Of a DNA stretch of 62,500 bases, positions 51,481 through 61,924 are shown piece by piece. The stretch is from assembly GCA_905221605.1 (NCBI GenBank), contig CAJNDS010002079.1, positions 402,501 to 465,000 of the forward strand, in the 5' to 3' direction. Source of the DNA: Symbiodinium natans (taxonomy: Eukaryota > Sar > Dinophyceae > Suessiales > Symbiodiniaceae). A program made the translations under genes and the position numbers. Position 1 is the first letter of the stretch, and each line of letters opens with the position of its first letter. A model generated the notes under the pieces. It saw only the letters and a list, made by a program, of their open reading frames with translations, was not told the origin of the DNA and made no database searches.

Positions 51481-53400
51481 TCAAGTGCTGAACAATGATA
51501 TCAAACGGATTTTGTTTGTGTCAATGTGTTTTAGTGATGTGGAGACTAATACTGATGGCATCCCTGCCCACAGAAAACGTTGAAAATACCAGCTGTGTGG
51601 GCTTTGAGGCAATGTTCGATTTTCTGGCATCCCAACGGCCGCCAACCATTTGCGAGAGCTGTCGGGATTTGCAGCTTTCAGCCCCAAGTAGTACATATGA
51701 AAAAACCTATGAAAGACCGACAAAGTTTAAAACCCCTGAGGAGTCCAATCAAGAAAAGCTATCTCGATGGCACTCAAGAAACATTTGAAGCAGCAAGAGA
51801 AAGAAGCTGCTAGACAGCTTAAAGCGCGAAGCAGCGCCGGTGATGGATGCTCTATGATGTTCATGTTTTTTGTGAACCGGTTTGGTGCGCAAGCCCTGCG
51901 TGTGCAGGCTCATGAAAGGTGTGAAGGAACTGTCGGTGGCAGCAATTTCTGAGATTTTGGCGCTGAAGCCCTCATATATGTGATGTTTCTTGGTCAAATG
52001 CCATGCATGACGTGAGAAGCCTTAAAACGAACAAGCCTGAACTGTCAATTTGGAGAGTCTTTGCGATAGCCGAACGTGAGGCGGGCAAATCAGACCGGGC
52101 GATGTTCTGTGCTCATTGCATGTGAACTTGCGTGGGTAGCTTGCAAGGTGGAGGAGGTCTTGGGGGAGACTTTACATGTCTACATCTCCAGACTGCCGCT
52201 GCGTTGGACAGCTGACGCGGCTTAGTTGGCTCGCACGCTAGAGGCGGAGAGCGCGACAATTCGAACACCGTCTGGAAGAGTGCTGGAGCGAGAAGCAAGC
52301 GCCGGCTTGCATGTTCTGCTGCTTGCTAGCAACGTGTTGCGCTGTTCAAGTTGAAATGCTCATGTTGTTACTTGCTGCAAGTTTTCGGCTGTTGGGGTGA
52401 CCGCTTGGTGCGAACTGTTTCAGGCATGTTTAGTTCTGCAAGCTTTTGTGATACGTGTGAACTGCAGGTGCGCATTTGCCCACATCCTCTCCGCCACCGT
52501 TGACTACAAGAAGCTCACGGACGAAGGGTGGGAGAGCTATGTTTCAAAGAGATGCGCAAGTTCGGGCCTTGGCCCGAGCGTCCGACGACGATGGAGTTCT
52601 GGCGCGAAAAGCGGAATTTATCCAATTTCCCAGCTGAGCAAAGAACGCCGCAAGAGGCGGATGGAGGCCTACGAGGCTGCCTGGAAAATTTGGGAAGCCG
52701 AACATATGGGCCAAGAAGATGGGAGGCGAGAGTGGCGCTGCATGTCTGCGGAAGATCGCCCTCGAATTTCGTTGCCTGGAGTGCCTGCAACGCCCTGGTG
52801 GGTGATCAAGGCAATGCCAAAAGGAGCAATGCCAAAAGGCATTGTTCCGCCTGCGAAAGGCGTCATTTTGATGGGCACGTGCTGAAGCCCTTTAAGCTAC
52901 ACATTCCAGAGAGGTGTTGAATTGTTTTGGTCAGGGGCTTTCAGGGGCTTCCAGAGCCTTGTCTACCCATTCAGTACGGAGCAAGGAAGGGCCTGAAGAT
53001 ATCCAGTCTGTATCGCGCCCAGCAAAACCTCGCATCGCGCCCAGACGGAAGCCTGACAACGATCTGCCCTTTGTTTTGCCTGCCTGGACAACCTCAATCT
53101 CCTTTTTGTATGTCGTCCTAAACGGACTGAATCTATGAAGTTTTGAATTGCGTTGGTCGTGGCAGAACCGCGCTTGTAGGGGACACGTTTAGGTGCCCAA
53201 GCAGTTGCCTGCAATCGGCAGGCCAGTCGCAGTATGGCCATGTCCTCAAGCCAACGTGCGGAAGCGTAACAGGAACACGGAGAGAGCTGTGATTTGCTGA
53301 CTCAGGAGCTTGAGCAAGATGGAGACAACGTGGCCCCGCACCAGTCCTCAGGACATAAGGACATTTGCTGCAACACCCCATGCTTGTAAATTAGTTCTGG
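51480..53400. other. Mixed-frame coding remnants, unidentified
   Basis: Intermediate base composition. Plus-strand stretches such as TVDYKKLTDEGWESY, MRKFGPWPERPTTMEFW, NLSNFPAEQ and KERRKRRMEAYEAAWKIWE (52500-52700) alternate between frames as in a decayed gene. They probably belong with the transposase downstream. A tandem KAMPKGAMPKG is visible near 52815. No domain can be assigned. Confidence 0.35.
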
Positions 53401-53549
53401 TTCTGAGTCCTGAATGAATCAATTAAGCGCATGAACAAGGCTATTGCTGTTGCCCACAAAGCTTGCAAGAGCCAAAAGTGGCGGAAAGAGAACGGCAACC
53501 TCACCATGCATCAAAGCTTGGTAGCCATTACAATTTTCCTGCCCAGTGA

Positions 53550-54320
53550 TTGGACAACTTTGGCTGCAGTTTCGTATGTGCAAGAGCAGCTTCGCAAGGT
53601 GCCAGAGTGCCAGTCGAAGAGTTGTTTTTCGACAAGCTGGAAGAAACAATTGAAAAGCTGGTCTTGTCGCGCGAACCAGCGGCGTTGCTCCAACGGGCGT
53701 TTCTTTGCCAAACGTGCAGTTTCTGCATCGTTGGTGCCTCAGAGCTTTGAAATTGCGATTCGGCAAAACAGCGTGGAATACCTCCGAGACGTTGGTTTGG
53801 ATACTGGGATGTCTCCACGAGGCCTTGACAGGGATCATGAGGCCAGTCATACTTGTTTGGGACTGTGCAGCGACACATCTGTCAGAGCGCGCTGCTCGCC
53901 GCGCAAGAGTACAAGTTCAAAGTGGTGCCAGCGCCTCCAGGCCTGACACCATTGCTGCAACCCCTGGACACACGGCTTTGCTATGCTAAAGAGACGCATG
54001 CGCGCAGATCATCGACGCCTGCTTTCTGTTTGCCAAGAACCTCAAGCAAACATGTTTGTGGAGTTGTTTGCGCGTGCTTGCAAGCGCCTGTGCCGCGTGG
54101 AGTGGTCACGTGCCTCTCAGCAGGTGGGTCTGTTGGATGATGGAAGCAGTGGGTCTTTAATACAGCGGCTTTATTGCAGTATTTCCCAGAAGGAAAACCA
54201 GACACATGCAACTCATGCTTACGCCCCGACGAGTTTCGACGCCTACTTCCAAAGGGGCGCAAGATGGTTTACCGTTTGTGGCGCGCCAGAAAGTTGGTCT
54301 TATTGTAAAAGAGCAACATG
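53550..54320 (+). pseudogene. Broken pogo/Tigger-like DDE transposase
   Basis: The sense hops between frames. About 53600: ARVPVEELFFDKLEET. About 53705-53900: RPVILVWDCAATHLSERAA, the DNxxxH-type motif with the second catalytic Asp. About 53910-53975: EYKFKVVPAPPGLTPLLQP then LD, the PPxxTxLLQPLD signature of DDE_1 (pogo/Tigger) transposases with the third Asp. About 54190-54310: PEGKPDTCNSCLRPDEFRR, LLPKGRKMVYRLWRARK. At least three indels break it. It lies in the 5.4-kb kinase intron. No clear terminal inverted repeats were found at 50.0 or 55.1 kb. Confidence 0.6.
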
Positions 54321-54509
54321 ACTTGATTGGCGCTGTGCGGGAGCTACCGCGTGTCCAGAGGAAGGGCTTGGCTTTTGAGGGTAATTGTGGGCTTCAGTTT
54401 TATGAGCCGTTCAGGACATCCCAAACAAATCATGTGAAAGCCGGGAATGCCACAAGCGCGCAAACCTTTCTTGCAATCTTACGAATAGTTGCTCGCTTGT
54501 CCTTCTAAG

Positions 54510-55190
54510 CTAGAGATTGCAGGGCCCGGTAGAGACTGCAGGGGCCGGCTGCGCGGTGCGCGGTCTGATATGGTACACTTCTCAATGTGCGCGCGCCCCC
54601 CATGTCGGCCAGTAATGCTGCCGAATAGCGTGGGAAATGAGTCATAGAGCCGGGTCGGAAACTGACACGTTTGGGTACCAACATTCCAGACGACCTGTTT
54701 TTTGAACTATTCGGCGTGTTTGCGGGGGTTCAGGATACCCGGGCCCAGAAGCAGCATGTACCCTTGATGCAGGAAATTGAAGCAGCCAAGAGTTCTGTCA
54801 CATGGGTCGCTTTGGGCACCTTGGACATCCTGGCAAACAATGCGGCTGTGCATGCTGGCCTGTCGATCAGTTTCGTTCCTGTGCGGCTGCCAGGAAATTT
54901 GGACACAAAAATGCAGTGACAATTATGGGGTTCAGGGTTTGCAGTTTAGGTTGCACTCTTGTTTCCGCCACGCAAGTCAGCATGGCAAAGGTAGACATCT
55001 GGTTGATCGAAGCATCTTTGGGGGCGTTTGAGATGAGGGCTAGGGAGGGAGCCTGAAGACTAGGGCAGGGGCGCTCCAATCTCAGGACTTTTAGAAGCTA
55101 GAAAGCCCCATAAACCATATGAACCCTCTAACCCTTATGAGCCCTACCCTGTAAACCTTATATATACATGACGAACTCCTGTAAGCACCC
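54510..55190. other. Unique sequence, no gene seen
   Basis: Right part of the non-telomeric block, GC-rich near 54530-54600. Overlapping 70-84 codon frames on both strands have no motif. Telomeric repeats resume at about 55193. Confidence 0.4.
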
Positions 55191-55192
55191 TA

Positions 55193-55300
55193 AACCTAAA
55201 CCCTAAACCCTAAACCCTAAACCCTAAACCAACCCTAAACCCTAAACCCTAAACCCTAACCCCTAACCCCTAACCCCTAAACCCTAAACCCCAAACCCTA
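55193..55300 (-). repeat. CCCTAAA array at 3' end of intron K4-K5
   Basis: About 14 units, ending 25 bp before exon K5. Confidence 0.93.
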
Positions 55301-55323
55301 GAAGTCCCAATGAGCCCGATCAG

Positions 55324-55410
55324 CCACGGCTCGCATCGAGGCCATTTGCCCCGCCACCCTCGCCGGGACTCCGATGCGGCATGCCGCCGTTGAAGCTGCC
55401 GGAAGGCAAG
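55324..55410 (+). CDS. Kinase exon K5: insert segment
   Basis: Acceptor GATCAG; donor AAG|GTTTAGGG. Two leading bases, 28 codons (TARIEAICPATLAGTP...), one trailing base, so phase 1 in and 1 out, matching both neighbours. A second frame (PRLASRPFAPP...) is open too. No motif is recognised. The left flank has CCCTAAA repeats and the right flank TTTAGGG turning into CTTAGGG. Confidence 0.4.
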
Positions 55411-55600
55411 GTTTAGGGTTTAGGGTTTAGGGTTTAGGGTTTAGGGTTTAGGGCTTAGGGCTTAGGGCTTAGGGCTTAGGGCTTAGGGCTTAGGGCTTAG
55501 GGCTTAGGGCTTAGGGCTTAGGGCTTAGGGCTTAGGGCTTAGGGCTTAGGGCTTAGGGCTTAGGGCTTAGGGCTTAGGGCTTAGGGCTTAGGGCTTAGGG
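55411..55600 (+). repeat. TTTAGGG then CTTAGGG array
   Basis: About five TTTAGGG units from the exon K5 donor switch to about 22 perfect CTTAGGG units. Confidence 0.97.
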
Positions 55601-56520
55601 CCCCACGGGTTAAGGACGAATATGGGTTTGGGGTTTAGGGTGTTGTTGCGGTTTAGGGTTCATAGGGTTTAGGAAGAATCTGGGTTTGGGGTTTAGGGTT
55701 TGGGGTGTAGGGTTTGGGGCTCATAGGGTTTAGGAAGATTTTGGGTTTGGGGTTTGGGGTTCAGGGTTCATAGGGGTTTGGGCGTTCATAGGGTTTGGAG
55801 CGGCTCAGATGGACTTGGGGTGTCCCCAAAGCCTGTTTGGTAAGGTCTAGAGGTGCCCAGTTCCACAATCCTACTCTACGCAGACCCTTCTACCTTAAAC
55901 CCCAGAGCCCAACGCTCCAAATCCTAAACCCTAAGCCCCACATCCTAACCCTACGCCCCACAAGCCCCAAATCCTAAACCCCAAATTCTTAAACCCTAAA
56001 CCCTACACCCCAAAGCCTAAACCCCAAGTTCTAAACCCCAACTCCTTTCAGCTTGACTTCGGGGCTGCTTCAATGTAGCGAAGGGTTTCAGGACTGGTGG
56101 GTCGCCAACACCTACGGAGGAGCCCTCTCAGTGTAGCAACAGTCTCGGGCCTCGGGCTCAGGGTTTGGGGTTTAGGTTTAGGGTTAAGTGAAGTACCAAA
56201 CCTCCACGCTCTCAACACCCCCAATACCCCTAAACCCTGAAGAACCCCCGAAAAACCCCTTCAGCCACAAACAAGATAACCACACTCCCCCCGAACCCCA
56301 AACCCCAAACCCCAAACCTCAAAACCCAAAACCCAAAGCTCCACACCCTGCACCCTAAACCCCAAAGCCCAGACCCCAAACCCCAAACCCCTAGACCCCT
56401 AGGCCGCTAGACCCTCCAAAGCAAAATCCCACCTTAGGCCTAAACCCTAAACCCCTAAACCCCTAAACCCTAATTCCCTAAATCCCTAAACCCTAAACCC
56501 TAAACCCCAAAACACCTCAG

Positions 56521-56600
56521 GCAGCTTCTTGGAGAGCTCGCGCTTCACCTACCCCGACGAAAGCTGCAGCGGCGTCATCTTCTTCGAGCTCAAAGAGGAG
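56521..56600 (+). CDS. Kinase exon K6: insert end with VIFFE motif
   Basis: Acceptor AACACCTCAG, donor GAG|GTGCGG, 80 nt, phase 1 in and 0 out. Peptide: SFLESSRFTYPDES then CSGVIFFELKEE. A Ser-rich stretch followed by I/V-V-F-E is a recurrent landmark of the eIF2-alpha kinase insert (from memory), which supports the family call. CCCTAAA-type repeats precede it and TTTAGGG repeats start a few bases after the donor. Confidence 0.55.
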
Positions 56601-56604
56601 GTGC

Positions 56605-56700
56605 GGGTTTAGGGTTTAGGGTTTAGGGTTTAGGGTTTAGGGTTTAGGGTTTAGGGTTTAGGGTTTAGGGCTTAGGGTTTAGGGTTTAGGGTTTAGGGTT
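56605..56700 (+). repeat. TTTAGGG array at 5' end of intron K6-K7
   Basis: About 13 heptamers. Confidence 0.95.
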
Positions 56701-57199
56701 CAGCGTGCTTAAGTTTTTAAGACCTAAACCCTAGGCCTCAAACCCGAAACCCTGAACCCAAGCGATGGATAAGTGATGAGTGCTCTAAAACTTGGTTTAG
56801 GGTTTAGGGTTTAGGGTTTAGGGTTTAGGGTCCTCAAGTACAGCTGTTGCGCTAGGGGGCTTAGGGATTGGTGACTTAAAGCCTGAGCCCTAAAAATAAA
56901 ACACAGTAAGTAACAGTTCAATGTCAGTGTCTAAATTTGAGTAGTAGTTAGTGGGTTTGGATGAAAACATGGGCCAGGTTTCCCAAGCTTCCCAGATGAA
57001 GCACGGAGGGTTGCGGATGTTTTGTATATGTGAAGACCTAGGCTTAGGCTGGGCAAAAGAGGCTGTCCTACACCTTAAACCCTAAACCCTACAACTCCTA
57101 AACCCTAAACCCTAAACCCTAAACCCTGAACCCTGAACCCTAAACCCCAAACCCCAAACCCTAAACCCTAAGCCCAACAACTCCAGCACACCATGGCAG

Positions 57200-57280
57200 G
57201 AGGGCATCTTGTCCGAGTCCAAGGAAGCCCTCGCGCCGAACTTTGGCTCAGCTTCCAAAGACAAAGCTTGCTTTCGAAGG
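57200..57280 (+). CDS. Kinase exon K7: insert segment
   Basis: Acceptor CATGGCAG, donor GTTTAGGG, 27 codons (EGILSESKEALAPNF...). All three frames are open over most of it; this one is chosen because its phase follows K6. An earlier acceptor at 57186 would change the frame. No domain is recognised. Confidence 0.4.
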
Positions 57281-57555
57281 GTTTAGGGTTTAGGGTTTAG
57301 GGTTTAGGGTTTAGGGTTTAGGGTCTAGGGTCTAGGGTTTAGGGTTTAGGGATTTAGGGTTTTAGGGTTTTAGGGTTTTAGGGTTTAGGGTTGTAGGGTT
57401 TTAACCAGGGTTTTAGGGTTTTAGGGTTTTAGGGTTTTAGGGTTTTAGGGTTTTAGGGTTTTAGGGTTTTAGGGTTTTAGGGTTTTAGGGTTTTAGGGTT
57501 TTAGGGTTTTGGGGTTTCAGGGTTTCAGGGTTTCAGGGTTTCAGGGTTTCAGGGT
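57281..57555 (+). repeat. TTTAGGG, TTTTAGGG, TTTCAGGG arrays at 5' end of intron K7-K8
   Basis: Three homogeneous blocks in series: heptamer, octamer TTTTAGGG (about 17 copies), octamer TTTCAGGG. Confidence 0.95.
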
Positions 57556-58139
57556 TTACCTGGGGTTATTGGCCTGAGGGTTTGGGGTTTAGGTTTAGAG
57601 GGTTCAGGGTCTAGGGGTTTGCACGGCTCAGGGATTTAGGGTTTAGGGCCTTTGAGGGCTTAAGAAGGTTTAGGGTTTTAGGTTTAGGGTATAGGGTTTA
57701 GGGGTTTAAGGTTTAGGGTTTTCGGGTTTCAGGGTTTCAGAGGGTTGAGGCTTAGGGGTTGGAATGAGCACCGCTGATTCCCGAGTTCCCGCCTAAGAAG
57801 CAAGAAAAGGGTTTAGGGTTTAGGCTTTAGGGTTTAGGGTTTAGGATTTAGGGTTTAGGGTTGGAGTTGTGGGTCTGGGGCTATATTGGGTTGGGTCACT
57901 TCTCTAAATTGGTCCATGACACCTCCTAGGGGTCTAGGGTTTAGGGTAGAACTCGGTTTCATGTACGGCCGAAGGTTTTGGGGTTATGCCCTTCAGGGTC
58001 TCTTGCTCTCAAGCTCCTGCATGCCCCCCAGAAATGCCCTAACACAGCCCTGTATCAACCGAAACCTCAAACCCTACATTCTCAATCCTGAACCCTCATC
58101 CCTAAACCCTGAACAACCTAAAACCCTGTAGCCCCAAAC

Positions 58140-58685
58140 GCCCCGTCTTTGGGGGGACCTTTCGTCGAAAGGCATCTGGGGGCATTTTCAGCCTTTGGGT
58201 ACGCTCTGCTCGCTGTCGTTAGGCCTGTGGGACTTAAAGCTTTACCGTTTGGGGTCTGAGGGGTTTGGGGCATAGGGTTTTGGGTTTTGCGGGTTTAGGG
58301 GCTTAGAGGTTTAGAGGGTTTTAGGCTTCTAGGACTTTCGGGATTTAGGGGTCTAGGTTTGAAGGTTTGGAGGTTTGGAGGTTCAGGGCGTGCGTGGCCG
58401 CCCCGGCAGCGCTACGCCGGTCCCAGGACGGCCTGAAGGACTCCACGGAGGTGATCTCCTCGGCCGGGCTACCTGACATGACCCTCTGGATTTTCTGCTA
58501 GTCAGCCGCTGTGGCCGCGCACCGCACTGAGAGGGGGGAGGACCGGTCTCGGGTCCCCGGCTATGGCCGGTGGGACTCCGAGAACCACATATTCAGATGC
58601 GTTGACGCAAGGCTGCGTGTGTCATGGAAGAGTACTAGAGGCTTGCTGGTTCCTCTGCTGACGATGACTTCGTGTGGCGCCGTTA
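58140..58685. other. GC-rich unique block in intron K7-K8
   Basis: 58380-58500 has an open plus frame (LRRSQDGLKDSTEVISSAG, LPDMTLWIFC) ending TAG, with no family recognised. Could be a retroelement tail. Confidence 0.3.
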
Positions 58686-58687
58686 GG

Positions 58688-58950
58688 TAAGCCCTAAACC
58701 CTAAACCCTAAACCCTAAACCCTAAACCCTAAACCCTAAGCCCTAAGCCCTAGGCCCTAAACCCTAAACCCTACACCCAGAGCCCTAAACCCTAAACCCT
58801 AAACCCTAAACCCGAAACCCTAAACCCTAAACCCTAAACCCTAAACCCTAAACCCTAAACCCTAAACCCTAAACCCTAAACCCTAAACCCTAAACCCTAA
58901 ACCTAAACCCTAAACCCTGAACCCTAAACCCTAAACCCTAAACCCTAAAC
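58688..58950 (-). repeat. CCCTAAA array at 3' end of intron K7-K8
   Basis: About 36 units, then the pyrimidine tract and acceptor of exon K8. Confidence 0.95.
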
Positions 58951-58969
58951 CCCCCCTCCCTCCCCCTAG

Positions 58970-59045
58970 GAGCCCCGAGAGCGACGACCAGAGCGAGACG
59001 CGGCCGTTGCCCCGCCACCGCACGCGCTCGGAAGATGGCCACTTG
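58970..59045 (+). CDS. Kinase exon K8: acidic/basic insert segment
   Basis: A strong pyrimidine tract (CCCCCCTCCCTCCCCCTAG) directly follows a CCCTAAA array. The exon reads SPESDDQSETRPLPRH then RTRSEDGHL and stops at TTG|GTTTGGGG. The frame is set by K9. The K7 phase fits only if a second acceptor at CCCCGAG|AGC is used, so this junction is uncertain. Confidence 0.5.
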
Positions 59046-59290
59046 GTTTGGGGTTTAGGGGTTTAGGGGTTTAGGGGTTTAGGGGTTTAGGGGTTTAGGG
59101 GTTTAGGGGTTTAGGGTTTAGGGGTTTAGGGGTTTAGGGGTTTAGGGGTTTAGGGGTTTGGGGTTTGGGGTTTGGGGTTTGGGGTTTGGGGTTTGGGGTT
59201 TGGGGTTTGGGGTTTAGAGGTTTAGGGGTTTAGGGGTTTAGGGGTTTGGGGTTTAGGGTTTAGGGTTTAGGGTTTGGGGGATTGAGGGTT
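59046..59290 (+). repeat. TTTAGGGG / TTTGGGG array at 5' end of intron K8-K9
   Basis: Octamer TTTAGGGG block, then TTTGGGG block; degenerate GGTTTAGAG units continue to 59420. Confidence 0.95.
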
Positions 59291-59660
59291 TAGGGTTTGG
59301 AGGATTTAGGGTTTAGAGGGTTCAGAGGGTTGAGAGGGCTTAGAGGGTTAGAGGGTTTAGAGGGTTTAGAGGGTTGAGAGGGTTCAGGGGGTTCAGAGGG
59401 TTCAGAGGGTTTAGGGGGTTTAGACGGTCCTTAGACGGTCCTTTAGGGATTAAGAAGGTTTAGGCCTCAGGGTTTTAGGTTCAAGTTTTATACAGGGCCT
59501 TTGAGGGCTTGAAAAGGGTGGAGGGCTTGGTATAAGGCCTTTAAGGGCTGTAAAGAGGTTTACGGATGTGTGGGGAGCACGCGAAATAAGCGCATATAGA
59601 GAGTTCATTTGCGAACAAAGGTATTTTTTTACAAGGACCTTTCCCTAAACTTTAAACTCT

Positions 59661-59711
59661 AAAACTGTAGGTAAAGCGGGTTTGCCCGGGACCCTCTTTG
59701 CCTACAGTTTT
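59661..59711. repeat. Small foldback
   Basis: AAAACTGTAGGTAAAG / CTTTGCCTACAGTTTT, one mismatch, 19-bp loop. Confidence 0.7.
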
Positions 59712-59879
59712 ATAGGTTATACTACGGTTTAGTAAGGTAGGGGGGAAGTTACGCATCAACTGCAAGCCGCAAACCTAAACCCCAGGAGCTGAATCCTACA
59801 CACTCGAAACCCTCAACCCTGTAAGCTCCAAACCCTACGATCTAGACCCCCTGTCCCCAAAAATCCCGAAACCCTAAGC

Positions 59880-59960
59880 CCCAAACCCGAAACCCTAAAC
59901 CCTAAACCCTAAACCCTAAACCCTAAACCCTAAACCCGAAACCCTAAACCCTAAACCGCC
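59880..59960 (-). repeat. CCCTAAA array at 3' end of intron K8-K9
   Basis: About 11 heptamers. Confidence 0.93.
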
Positions 59961-59989
59961 CCATTCAGTATCGGCTCTGAGGTCCGCAG

Positions 59990-60039
59990 TACGCGGCGAC
60001 GCTGTTCCTTCAGATGGAGCTGCTGGTGCTGAACAAAAG
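59990..60039 (+). CDS. Kinase exon K9: beta-5/hinge LFLQMEL
   Basis: Acceptor GTCCGCAG, donor AAAAG|GTTTAGGG, phase 0 in and 2 out. YAATLFLQMELLVLNK corresponds to beta-5 and hinge; eIF2-alpha kinases have xYIQMxLC here. The donor GT is again the first GT of the TTTAGGG array. Confidence 0.6.
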
Positions 60040-60726
60040 GTTTAGGGTTTAGGGTTTAGGGTTTAGGGTTTAGGGTTTAGGGGTTAGGGGTTAGGGTTTA
60101 GGACCCAAAGTAGGCCCTTCTTCCCTTTTTTTACAAGCCCCGCTTGAATTAAACCAAAAACTGCGCGCCTTTTCTTCCTAGGTTGCTCTTGGGTCTGGGT
60201 TTTTTGGTCTGCAGGGAGTCAAGGAAGTACTTAGCTGAGCTTCGGGCTTGTGCCGAAGCTGACGGACGAGCAAGGGCAGCGCTCTTCTGAGTTTAGGGTG
60301 CAGCATTTTAGGGTTAAATATGTTAAATATGTTTTTTTCACGTTCCGGCACGAAAGGCTCAGTGGTGAGGCTTTGCGGCTGAAAGTAGGGGTCGGATTAT
60401 TTCCGAATGATACAAACATACTCCTTTTCAAACCTGGGGCCCCTAAGTGTTAAGGAGGTTGGGGTTGAACTTTCGATATTCAGCTGTTGGCCCTGAAAAA
60501 CGACGGGCTTGGGGGGGTTCCTGGTCTTGACATTCTGAGGCTGAAGCCTTAAGCCCGCATAGACCTATAAAGATCGGGTTCAGCGTTATGTCACCCATAA
60601 GACGAGAAGAAGACTTCAAACCCACCCTGGACTAGCTGTGGGGTCTTCGGGGGCTAGGAGTGGGTCCGGTGCGGGACGTGGGAGCTCCTGTGAGGTCGTT
60701 CGGCCATGTCTGGCCGCTCAACACGC

Positions 60727-60826
60727 AACCCTAAACCCTAAACCCTAAACCCTAAACCCCAAACCCTAAACCCTAAACCCTAAACCCCAAACCCCAAACC
60801 CTAAGCCCTATAAACCCTAAACCCTC
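60727..60826 (-). repeat. CCCTAAA / CCCCAAA array at 3' end of intron K9-K10
   Basis: Ends at the CTCTACAG acceptor. The intron begins with TTTAGGG at 60040; 60105-60725 between them is unique, with only weak open frames (67 codons plus at 60250). Confidence 0.93.
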
Positions 60827-60841
60827 TACAGGGTCGCTGAG

Positions 60842-60894
60842 CCAATCTCGGCGACCTTCTGTTGTGGAAGGCTGGCTTTTGCGTTCACCAGCCC
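60842..60894 (+). CDS. Kinase exon K10: helix-D-like segment
   Basis: Acceptor GCTGAG (or CTACAG 11 bases earlier in the same frame), donor GTTTAG. QSRRPSVVEGWLLRSPA follows K9 in phase and has the xxWLLR pattern of kinase helix D. A further candidate exon at 60972-61011 keeps phase but has no recognisable motif. Catalytic-loop exons are not seen before the window end. Confidence 0.45.
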
Positions 60895-61396
60895 GTTTAG
60901 TTTTGTGTCTCTGTGCTTAGGGTTTACTAAAACCCTAAATCTCCAACCCTGAACCCTAAACCCGATTGTAGGATGCTGCGGATTCCGGTTGCTGGGACTG
61001 AGCTTTTCAGGGTTTAGGGCTTCTAGGGTCTAGGATTTCACTACAAGAAGACCGGAACCATAAGCTCCATGAGCCTTAACCTCTCGACCCTACCATGTCC
61101 TTGGGTTCTTTTCTCTGGGTCGCCCTTTGAATTTAGATGATCCCACCTGCCGAGGCTATGCAAAGAGAGGACTCTACAGCAACTTGTCCACCAAGTTGTG
61201 GGAGTTTTTCTCTACTCCCGCATAGCTATGGATAAGGAAATAGCGGGTACCCGGAATAATTATCCCCCCAAAATCCCCTACATGGGAAGAACGGCATCCA
61301 GGATGGGCTACTAGGCCCTAGAATCCCCATAATCAACCCCATAAAGGGCAAGTCTCAGAACTGGGTGCGGCTGCGGTTTAGGGTTTCGATAGGGTT

Positions 61397-61496
61397 TCGG
61401 GTTAGGGGTTTAGGGGTTTAGGGGTTTAGGGGTTTAGGGGTTTAGGGGTTTAGGGGTTTAGGGGTTTAGGGGTTTAGGGGTTTAGGGGTTTAGGGT
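61397..61496 (+). repeat. TTTAGGGG octamer array
   Basis: About 12 perfect octamers. Confidence 0.95.
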
Positions 61497-61499
61497 CGA

Positions 61500-61738
61500 G
61501 TGAGCTGTGGCTTCCAAAACAGCCTTTGGCTAGCACAGCATGGCCTTTGCGTGGCCAGCGCGGAGCGACGTACTCCTCCTGGATGCATTCTCCGCGGGAG
61601 GTCTGCAGGACATGCGCTCGGTGTTTTTTCGCGCAGCCTCGGAAAGCACACTGTGGCAATCGAGTTGGTTCAAGGCCCTCCTGCTTTTGTGCCGCTCTCT
61701 GGGCACGGAAGGATGCGTTTCTGCCAGAACCAAAAGCC
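61500..61738. other. Unique island with open frames
   Basis: The plus frame AFAWPARSDVLLLDAFSAGG then LQDMRSVFFRAASEST is the most protein-like of several. Flanked TTTAGGGG left and CCCGTAAA/CCCTAAA right, the reverse of the exon rule. Not identified. Confidence 0.3.
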
Positions 61739-61924
61739 CTAAACCCGTAAACCCTACACCCGTAAACTCCAAACCCCAAACCCTGAACCCTAAGCAAGCT
61801 CGAAAGCCCTAAACCCCAAACCCTACACCCACCAAGGGCCAACAACAGGGCCTTTCATGGCAGATCCGGGCTTACTTGGCTCTTTGTTCTTGGGGCTTCC
61901 TTGAACTTTTGGGGCTTCGGCTTA

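Larger units (their letters stand above)
44915..60894 (+). other. Partial gene: PEK/eIF2-alpha-kinase-like protein kinase, 11 candidate exons
   Basis: Eleven exon candidates on the plus strand join in order into a kinase N-lobe: degenerate glycine loop (44915), beta-3 AVK (46254), helix-C VMRE (46856), HPNIV with FRSW (48527), a Ser/acidic insert (49789, 55324, 56521, 57200, 58970), LFLQMEL hinge (59990) and a WLLR helix-D-like segment (60842). Family members of the eIF2-alpha kinase type have an insert at just this place, a conserved xVFE motif near its end and a hinge of the form xxIQMxL; the match is from memory. The HRD catalytic loop, DFG and C-lobe are not in the window, so the gene continues to the right or is truncated. 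Phases agree at most junctions; K7-K8 needs an internal acceptor. Introns are 0.5-1.7 kb except one of 5.4 kb holding foreign DNA. Function would be stress-controlled phosphorylation of eIF2-alpha if it is expressed. The gene could also be a decayed copy. Confidence 0.65.

Noticed and set aside
60972-61011. Possible further kinase exon after K10
   Set aside because: Phase fits, but the 13-residue peptide has no kinase motif; not listed as an exon.
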